Assembly: GCA_900546075.1 (NCBI GenBank)
Contig: URBH01000064.1
Coordinates: 1 to 10,308, forward strand
Direction: 5' to 3'
Source: an uncultured Eubacteriales bacterium
Lineage (GTDB): Bacteria; Bacillota; Clostridia; Oscillospirales; Oscillospiraceae
Length of the DNA: 10,308 bases
The position numbers were made by a program, and so were the translations under genes. Positions 6,067 through 10,308 of the stretch are shown here, one piece after another (positions within the stretch are counted from its first letter, which is position 1; each line of letters begins with the position of its first letter). A model generated the notes under the pieces. That model saw only the letters and a program-made list of their open reading frames with translations, was not told the origin of the DNA and did not search any database.

Positions 6067-6971
6067 GCCCCCGCCTCCAGATGCAGTCCCACGCCGGAGA
6101 CTTTTTTCTTTAATATGGTCTCGATCAGCCCCGCAATATGCGCCCCGGCCTCCACCGCCGGAGTACCCTGGGCGTGGATGTTGGACACCACCGTCCGGGC
6201 GGATTCGGAAACGCCGGTTCTTGGCCGGTAGGTGATATAGGCGGACATGCTCTTGTCCGTCACCAGCCCCGGCCGTTCCCCCACCAGCATACACACCAGC
6301 TCGCACCCCGTCACGTCGCCGATGGCGTCTCCCGCGCCCACCCGGCAGTAGCGGACGAAAATCGGCGTTCCCGGGTCAATGCCCCTGAGCTTCAGGCCGT
6401 CCCGGATGGCCGCGAGACAATCCATGGCGTTGGCGGTGATGGCGGCCGAGGACAGACCGTCCCCCACCACGATCTGCACCCGGGGCGTTCCGGGGACGGC
6501 GGCGCGGATTTTCTTCTGATTTTCCTCGTCAAAGCACCGCCCCAGATCCGGGCGGGTCAGGTATTCGTCCTTGTCCCGGCATTTCGTTCTGACCTCCGTC
6601 ATGCCGTTTTTGGCGGCGAAATCCTCGCTGACCTGAGAAAACACCGCGTCCTGCGCCGCTGCGTGGTCGGCGCGGAAGCGGAGCATGGTCAGGGTCTTGT
6701 ACCGCGCCCCTGCCCGGCCGCTGCCCAGACGCGCCGGGGTTTTCTCCTTCATTCTCCGGAATTTCTCCTCGTTTTCGGCGTTTTCCACCAGATAAAGCTT
6801 CCGTAAGTCCAGCGCCGTCACATCCGGGACAAAGTCGCCGTCCCGGTAAGGGGTGGGCTCTTTCTCCGGCTGGGGCGCGGTCGGACGATAGTCGCCGCCC
6901 TTCACCGGCGGCTCGGCGTCCATGCCACTCAATATCTCCGCCACCATGGCGGCCAGTTCCTGTTTGTTCAT
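6063..6971 (-). CDS. eutC: Ethanolamine ammonia-lyase small subunit EutC
   Basis: This 302-aa subunit binds adenosylcobalamin together with EutB. The core is unmistakable: 'YLTRPDLGRCFDEE', 'PRVQIVVGDGLSSAAITAN', 'PIFVRYCRVGAGDAIGD', 'CMLVGERPGLVTDKSMSAYI' and 'VVSNIHAQGTPAVEAGAHIA'. The first 17 residues, MNKQELAAMVAEILSGM, form an amphipathic helix followed by a Pro/Lys-rich linker to about residue 50. In Salmonella the equivalent EutC N-terminus targets cargo to the microcompartment, and the same role is likely here. The ATG has AGGAG at good spacing in the 13-nt gap after eutA. Directly downstream lies eutL, not eutB, so the two lyase subunits are encoded 1.7 kb apart. Confidence 0.98.
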   Translation of the reverse strand: MNKQELAAMVAEILSGMDAEPPVKGGDYRPTAPQPEKEPTPYRDGDFVPDVTALDLRKLYLVENAENEEKFRRMKEKTPARLGSGRAGARYKTLTMLRFRADHAAAQDAVFSQVSEDFAAKNGMTEVRTKCRDKDEYLTRPDLGRCFDEENQKKIRAAVPGTPRVQIVVGDGLSSAAITANAMDCLAAIRDGLKLRGIDPGTPIFVRYCRVGAGDAIGDVTGCELVCMLVGERPGLVTDKSMSAYITYRPRTGVSESARTVVSNIHAQGTPAVEAGAHIAGLIETILKKKVSGVGLHLEAGA

Positions 6972-6984
6972 GTGCTTTTCTCCT

Positions 6985-8337
6985 CTACTTTCCGAGAACC
7001 AAGGTTTTTACCACCACCGGCAGGGCCGGCCCCACCGGGGCGCCCACGTCCAGATAGCTGCCTTCGCTTACCTTCACCCGGTCGATGCACAGAATCTGAG
7101 CGTTGCAGCCGAGCCGGAGCGCCAGCGCCTGTCCCAGCGCCTTGGCCATGTCCTGTTCCAGACAAATCAGCGCGTTTCCGCCCGTACCCGCCGCGATCTC
7201 CTCCGCCATCGCCGCCACCTCCCGGTAGCCCGGGGAAGCAAGCCCCGGAAACGCCAGAATGGCGCTGTCCTCCTGCTTGCTCAGCTCCCGGCGGATGGTC
7301 TCCCGGGAAATGTCCGTCAGTGACACCACCGGGACGTTTTTCAGCGGGAACGGGACATTTTGGTGGAACACGGTGCTTCCGGACAGCTGGGCGCTGTGGC
7401 AGCCCGCGCCGATGACCGTGGCGCGGATGGTCTCGCTTCCCAGGGTAAATTCCCCTTGGCAGAGCCTGCTTTCCCGGATGGTCTGCCCCAGAATCGGCCC
7501 CAGGTCGCCGAATTCCAGCCAGGGAAGCTCTTTTTCGATGCAGTCCGCCACGCCGCCGGAGAAGGAAACAACCAATCCCTTTTCCCGGCAGGGATCAAAC
7601 CGCCCCGCCTCCCGGGTGGTCAGCTGCTCCAAAAGATGCGTTTCCTCCCGCAGACCCGCCGCCATTTCCAGCGCCCGGGTCAATATTTCGGCTACGGTTT
7701 TCACCTGCCCGGGGCTTGCCTTGTCCCCCGGTTTTAAGTCGCACAATCCGCTCAGCACCGGAGAAACGTAGGTGACGGTGCCGCCGCCGTCAAATTTCAG
7801 CAGCCGCCCGCCTACGTTCAGGCAGCCGGTTCTCTCGATTTTCCCGTCGCGGATCAGGGCTAAGTTGCTGGTGCCGCCGCCGATGTCCATGTGCAGCACC
7901 GTTTTTCCCGTCCGCTGGGAGTAGTCCACCGCTCCCGCGCCCTTGGCGGCCAGGACGCTTTCCAGATCGGGGCCTGCCGTCGCCACCACGAACTCCCCGG
8001 CAAAATCCGACAGGGCGTCCAGCACCGCCCGGGCGTTTTCCTTGCGGCTGGTTTCTCCCGTGATGATGATGGCGCCGGTGTCCACGCTTTCCCGGCGGAT
8101 GCCCGCCTTCCGGTATTCCTCCGCCACCAGCTCCCGCAGCGCTTCGGCATCCACATGGCTCTCGTCCAGCAGGGGCGTAAAATACACCGGACTGCGGTAG
8201 CGGATGTCCCGCCGGGCGATCTCCATTTCCGGCACCGCAAAGCCCGACGCTTTGTTTTCCACCGTCAGCTCCGAGAAGATCATCTGGGTGGAGGTGGTCC
8301 CCACGTCCAGCCCCACGCTTCGCAGAATGTCAGACAC
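6985..8337 (-). CDS. eutA: EutA, ethanolamine ammonia-lyase reactivating factor
   Basis: EutA releases inactivated cobalamin from EutBC in an ATP-dependent reaction so that fresh adenosylcobalamin can bind. The 450-aa protein has the actin/Hsp70-like ATPase layout: phosphate-1 loop 'VGLDVGTTST' (8-17), phosphate-2 loop 'MDIGGGTSNLA' (150-160), and a late 'VSFSGGVAD' adenosine-type motif (257-265). Long EutA-specific stretches follow ('IRATVIGAGCHSAQLSGST', and 'VSEGSYLDVGAPVG' near the end). Length is close to the enterobacterial protein (about 467). The start codon is GTG, overlapping the end of eutG by 8 nt (8330-8337), with AGAGGTG about 9 nt upstream inside eutG. Translation is therefore likely coupled to eutG. 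Confidence 0.97.
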   Translation of the reverse strand: MSDILRSVGLDVGTTSTQMIFSELTVENKASGFAVPEMEIARRDIRYRSPVYFTPLLDESHVDAEALRELVAEEYRKAGIRRESVDTGAIIITGETSRKENARAVLDALSDFAGEFVVATAGPDLESVLAAKGAGAVDYSQRTGKTVLHMDIGGGTSNLALIRDGKIERTGCLNVGGRLLKFDGGGTVTYVSPVLSGLCDLKPGDKASPGQVKTVAEILTRALEMAAGLREETHLLEQLTTREAGRFDPCREKGLVVSFSGGVADCIEKELPWLEFGDLGPILGQTIRESRLCQGEFTLGSETIRATVIGAGCHSAQLSGSTVFHQNVPFPLKNVPVVSLTDISRETIRRELSKQEDSAILAFPGLASPGYREVAAMAEEIAAGTGGNALICLEQDMAKALGQALALRLGCNAQILCIDRVKVSEGSYLDVGAPVGPALPVVVKTLVLGK

Positions 8338-9412
8338 GACCGGTCACCTCTTCCAGAATCCGCCGCACCAGAAAATCCTCCACTTCCATGGGATTCGTCT
8401 TGCAGCAGGGGTCTTCCAGCGCCGCCTTCACGATCTGCTCCGCGCTCCGCCACACCGATCGGGGATCAACCCCCGCCTGCGCCAGGGTTTCCGGAAGGTT
8501 CAGCTCCCGGCGCAGACGCACAAGACCGTTTTTCAGGTTCCGCACGGCGATGGTGTCGGCGCTGCCGCCGATTCCCGCGGCTCTTGCCAGCTCGGCGTAT
8601 TTCTTCGCCGCCACATGGGCGTTGCAGGTGATCACCGAGGGCAGCAGAATGGCGTTCAGCCGCCCGTGGGGGACGTGGAACAGCCCGCCCAGGCTGTGGG
8701 CCATGGCGTGGCACAGCCCCAGCCCCGCCTGGGTAAAGGCAATGCCCGCCATGGTCGCCGCCTGATGCACCTTCAGCCGCACGTCCTTCCGCCCCGCGTA
8801 GGAGGCCGGGAGGGCGGCAAAGGCGCTGCTGAATGCCTCCCGAGCGTACAAGTCCGTCATCGTCCCCGCGTTTTTTGCCGCGTAGGCCTCCACCGCGTGG
8901 CTCAGGGCGTCGAACCCCGTCTCGGCAATCAGCCCCTTTGGCAGCTCCTGCAAAAGGTCGCTGTCCAGAATTGCCGCGTCGGGGCGCAGGCGCTTGTCTA
9001 CCAAGGGATGCTTGACCTTGTTGTGGGTCAGAATGGCGAAATCCGTCACCTCCGAGCCGGAGCCGGAGGTCGTGGGAATGGCGACCAGCCTGTAGCTTCC
9101 CTTTGCGAAGTAGGCCATGGCCTTGGCGCAGTCCATGGCGCTGCCCCCGCCCAGCGCCACCAGCAAATCCGGGGCAAATTCCTTCAGCCGCGCCGTTCCC
9201 TCCGCCGCCAGCTCCACCGAGGGGTCGGGCTGTACCTTGTCAAAGAACTCCACCTGGGCGCATTTTGCCGTCCGGGCAATCCGCTGCGCCGTGCCGTTTT
9301 TCATGAAAAACGGGTCCGTCACCAGCATCAGCCGCTCACCGCCCATCCCCGCCAGCGCCGAAACCGCCCCGGGGCCGGAATAGATCGTGGTCTTACACTG
9401 AAACTCCTCCAT
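8330..9412 (-). CDS. eutG: Iron-containing alcohol dehydrogenase, EutG role
   Basis: A 360-aa group III (iron-dependent) alcohol dehydrogenase that likely reduces acetaldehyde to ethanol with NADH, recycling NAD+ for EutE. The NAD-binding 'LLVALGGGSAMDCAKAM' (83-99) and 'IPTTSGSGSEVTDFA' (112-126) are clear. Metal ligands align with FucO: D168 and H172 in 'GFDALSHAVEAY', H235 in 'LCHAMAHSLGG' and H249 in 'HVPHG', with H239 matching the catalytic histidine. The ATG at 9412 (MEEFQCKTT) has AAGGCGG 9 nt upstream; a start 51 nt further upstream lacks a ribosome-binding site. As first gene after the divergent intergenic region it likely opens the operon. The sequence alone cannot exclude preference for another short alcohol or aldehyde, but context supports EutG. 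Confidence 0.9.
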   Translation of the reverse strand: MEEFQCKTTIYSGPGAVSALAGMGGERLMLVTDPFFMKNGTAQRIARTAKCAQVEFFDKVQPDPSVELAAEGTARLKEFAPDLLVALGGGSAMDCAKAMAYFAKGSYRLVAIPTTSGSGSEVTDFAILTHNKVKHPLVDKRLRPDAAILDSDLLQELPKGLIAETGFDALSHAVEAYAAKNAGTMTDLYAREAFSSAFAALPASYAGRKDVRLKVHQAATMAGIAFTQAGLGLCHAMAHSLGGLFHVPHGRLNAILLPSVITCNAHVAAKKYAELARAAGIGGSADTIAVRNLKNGLVRLRRELNLPETLAQAGVDPRSVWRSAEQIVKAALEDPCCKTNPMEVEDFLVRRILEEVTGRV

Positions 9413-9465
9413 AAATATGCACCGCCTTTTCAGCGCTAGTATTTCCCATGGAACGAAAAACATGT

Positions 9466-9489
9466 ATTGCCAGAAATAAAAATTGCCAG
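9466..9489. repeat. 8-bp direct repeat in divergent intergenic region
   Basis: ATTGCCAG occurs at 9466-9473 and again at 9482-9489 (CTGGCAAT on the minus strand), 16 bp apart start to start. If the minus-strand promoter candidate is right, one copy lies in its spacer and the other spans the -10 edge and start region. That is where a transcription factor could act. No factor is identifiable in the window. Confidence 0.4.
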
Positions 9490-9501
9490 CCCTCTTTTCA
9501 A
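9473..9501 (-). promoter_or_regulatory. Weak candidate promoter for the eut operon
   Basis: On the minus strand TTGAAA (9501-9496) and TATTTC (9478-9473) are separated by 17 nt, giving a usable -35 and a poor -10. It would start transcription near 9466, about 54 nt before the eutG ATG. The weak -10 would suit an activated promoter. The predicted leader shows no terminator and looks too short for the dual-hairpin antiterminator used by EutV. Confidence 0.3.
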
Positions 9502-9509
9502 AAAATAGA

Positions 9510-9538
9510 TAGTCAAATCAAAACAAATGTGTTATGAT
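9510..9538 (+). promoter_or_regulatory. Sigma-A-type extended -10 promoter for the ruvC unit
   Basis: TAGTCA (9510-9515, four of six consensus bases) lies 17 nt before TATGAT (9533-9538), which is preceded by TG one base upstream, an extended -10. Transcription would start near 9545, followed by AGAGGTG and the ATG of the small membrane protein at 9559. The stretch is much more AT-rich than its surroundings. Confidence 0.65.
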
Positions 9539-9558
9539 AGGGAGAAGAGGTGAATGTT

Positions 9559-9708
9559 ATGGAGCAAACCGATGAAACCGTGCAGCCCAAGGAAGATGGC
9601 TACGTCCCCCGCCCGAAATGGCAGCTGTGGGCAGCCCGGGTCGGGCTTGCGCTTTTCCTGCTGCTGGTGATCGCCCAGATCATCAACCTGGCCGGAGGGC
9701 GGTTCTAA
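9559..9708 (+). CDS. 49-aa single-pass membrane protein, unknown
   Basis: A short reading frame encodes an acidic/polar N-terminus (MEQTDETVQPKEDGY), then a positively charged and Trp-containing patch (about 20-27), and one hydrophobic helix (VGLALFLLLVIAQIINLAGG, about 28-47). It ends in GRF. By the positive-inside rule the N-terminus is probably cytoplasmic. The ATG has AGAGGTG about 7 nt upstream and lies just behind a good promoter. The stop overlaps the ruvC start (TAATG, shared A at 9708), which strongly supports translation and coupling to ruvC. I do not recognise a family. Short proteins like this are often missed by gene callers. Confidence 0.75.
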   Translation: MEQTDETVQPKEDGYVPRPKWQLWAARVGLALFLLLVIAQIINLAGGRF

Positions 9709-10214
9709 TGAAGATTCTGGGAATCGACCCCGGCTATGGCATTACGGGCTTCGGCCTGATCGACGCCCAGCGTGGGCAGTACCGGCTGCTGGGCTGCGGC
9801 GCCATCACCACGCCCCCCAATACGGATTTTCCCTGGCGCTTAGAAGTCATTTACAACGACATGACCCGGCTGCTCCAAACGGCGCAGCCGGAGGCGGTGG
9901 CCATTGAGGAGCTGTTCTTCGGCCAGAACGTCACCACGGGCATCAACGTCGCCCAGAGCCGGGGGGTCATTCTGCTGGCCATCCGTCAGGCGGGGCTGCC
10001 TGTTTTTGAGTACAAGCCCATGCAGGTCAAGCAGGCCGTGGTGGGCTACGGCAACGCCAGCAAGCACCAGGTACAGGACATGACCAGGCGTCTGCTGCAC
10101 CTGCAGGCCATGCCCAAGCCCGACGACGCCGCCGACGCCATTGCCATCGCCCTGTGCCACGCCCGTTCGGCAACCTCCCTGCTTGCCCGGGCGGAGAAGC
10201 AGGCGGAAAGGTAA
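9708..10214 (+). CDS. ruvC: Holliday junction resolvase RuvC
   Basis: A 168-aa endonuclease that cuts Holliday junctions during recombinational repair, working with RuvAB. The RNase H-like fold and its four acidic catalytic residues are visible: D7 in 'GIDPGYGITG', E67 in 'AIEELFFGQN', and D140 and D143 in 'KPDDAADAIAIAL'. The conserved 'QSRGVILLA' and 'YKPMQVKQAVVGYGNASKHQVQ' segments are present. Length is normal (160-175). The ATG at 9708 overlaps the stop of the upstream 49-aa gene, and a longer frame starting at 9618 was rejected because it runs through that gene in another frame. ruvA does not follow directly; the next gene starts 30 nt downstream and looks unrelated. Confidence 0.97.
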   Translation: MKILGIDPGYGITGFGLIDAQRGQYRLLGCGAITTPPNTDFPWRLEVIYNDMTRLLQTAQPEAVAIEELFFGQNVTTGINVAQSRGVILLAIRQAGLPVFEYKPMQVKQAVVGYGNASKHQVQDMTRRLLHLQAMPKPDDAADAIAIALCHARSATSLLARAEKQAER

Positions 10215-10244
10215 ATCGGAATTTATATATAAAGGAGAATATTG

Positions 10245-10308
10245 ATGAAACTGTTTTTATGTTCGCACTTTTCAAGTGTAGGAAGTCTGATAAAGGAAGA
10301 AATTGAAA
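10245..10308 (+). CDS. 5' end of a gene, possibly peptidase E-like (S51), cut by window edge
   Basis: Only 21 codons are present: MKLFLCSHFSSVGSLIKEEI and one further residue. The ATG has a strong AAAGGAG 7 nt upstream. A MKLFL-S-F---- opening followed by a helix is typical of peptidase E/S51-type class I glutamine amidotransferase-like proteins, but this is a short match and only suggestive. The codons are AT-rich (TTT, TTA, AGT, ATA, GAA), unlike ruvC and the eut genes, as is the 30-nt gap before it. This suggests different ancestry or a composition boundary. That a gene starts here is fairly sure; its function is not. Confidence 0.6.
   Translation, partial: MKLFLCSHFSSVGSLIKEEIE

Noticed and set aside
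6067..6306. In-frame upstream extension of eutL to 6306
   Set aside because: It runs through eutC in another frame. The ATG at 6066 has GGAGG, an ATGA overlap and a family-like N-terminus.
195..9412. A wholly new type of metabolic microcompartment
   Set aside because: Every enzyme matches the known ethanolamine pathway, and EutB keeps the substrate-contact residues, so the novelty is in arrangement and details only.
8204..9439. Long plus-strand open frame (411 codons) opposite eutG and the start of eutA
   Set aside because: It lies wholly antisense to two genes with intact catalytic motifs, is rich in His/Arg/Gly/Gln as expected for an antisense reading of GC-rich DNA, and resembles no family.
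9413..9463. Upstream ATG of eutG at 9463
   Set aside because: There is no ribosome-binding site before it, and the added MFFVPWEILALKRRCIF is unlike the family N-terminus.
9413..9558. Cobalamin riboswitch or EutV-type antiterminator leader before eutG
   Set aside because: The whole divergent gap is 146 nt and also holds the opposite promoter. I see no B12-box-like conserved core, paired hexaloop hairpins or terminator.
1..10308. CRISPR array, tRNA, rRNA, insertion sequence or phage genes
   Set aside because: No spaced repeats, cloverleaf-like segments, transposase motifs or terminal inverted repeats were seen on either strand.

Overview
The window carries a bacterial-microcompartment ethanolamine utilisation (eut) operon, almost complete for its catalytic core. 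It lies on the minus strand from about 9412 down to 195. A short divergent plus-strand unit, starting at about 9510, contains ruvC. The DNA is GC-rich by eye. The protein set (PduL-type EutD, a small Firmicute-type Eut protein between eutD and eutN, and a EutT without the enterobacterial cysteine cluster) points to a GC-rich Clostridia member. An Oscillospiraceae-like gut anaerobe is my best guess; this is inferred from protein character only.

In transcription order (right to left) the minus-strand operon is eutG (alcohol dehydrogenase), eutA (lyase reactivase), eutC (lyase small subunit), eutL (trimeric shell), eutM (hexameric shell), eutT (cobalamin adenosyltransferase), eutB (lyase large subunit), eutE (acetaldehyde dehydrogenase), eutD (phosphotransacetylase), a small Eut-associated protein, and eutN (pentameric vertex). 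Most junctions are overlaps or short gaps. eutM, eutB and eutE are the exceptions: each has an untranslated leader of about 50 nt. EutBC splits ethanolamine into acetaldehyde and ammonia using adenosylcobalamin, which EutT makes, and EutA replaces spent cofactor. EutE oxidises acetaldehyde to acetyl-CoA, EutD turns that into acetyl phosphate (ATP yield), and EutG reduces acetaldehyde to ethanol to recycle NADH. EutL, EutM and EutN form the shell.

The 146-nt divergent intergenic region (9413-9558) holds a good plus-strand extended -10 promoter, a weak minus-strand promoter candidate for eut, and an 8-bp direct repeat. On the plus strand follow a 49-aa single-pass membrane protein, ruvC (start overlapping by one base), and the first 21 codons of an AT-richer gene that resembles the N-terminus of peptidase E-like (S51) proteins. 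Positions 1-194, downstream of eutN, contain no gene I can support, only inverted repeats.

This is a known type of system, not a new one. The unusual points are the separation of eutB from eutC, the similar leaders before eutM, eutB and eutE, a candidate C-terminal encapsulation helix on EutE, the cysteine-free EutT site, and the absence from the window of eutS, eutH, eutP/Q and any eut regulator.
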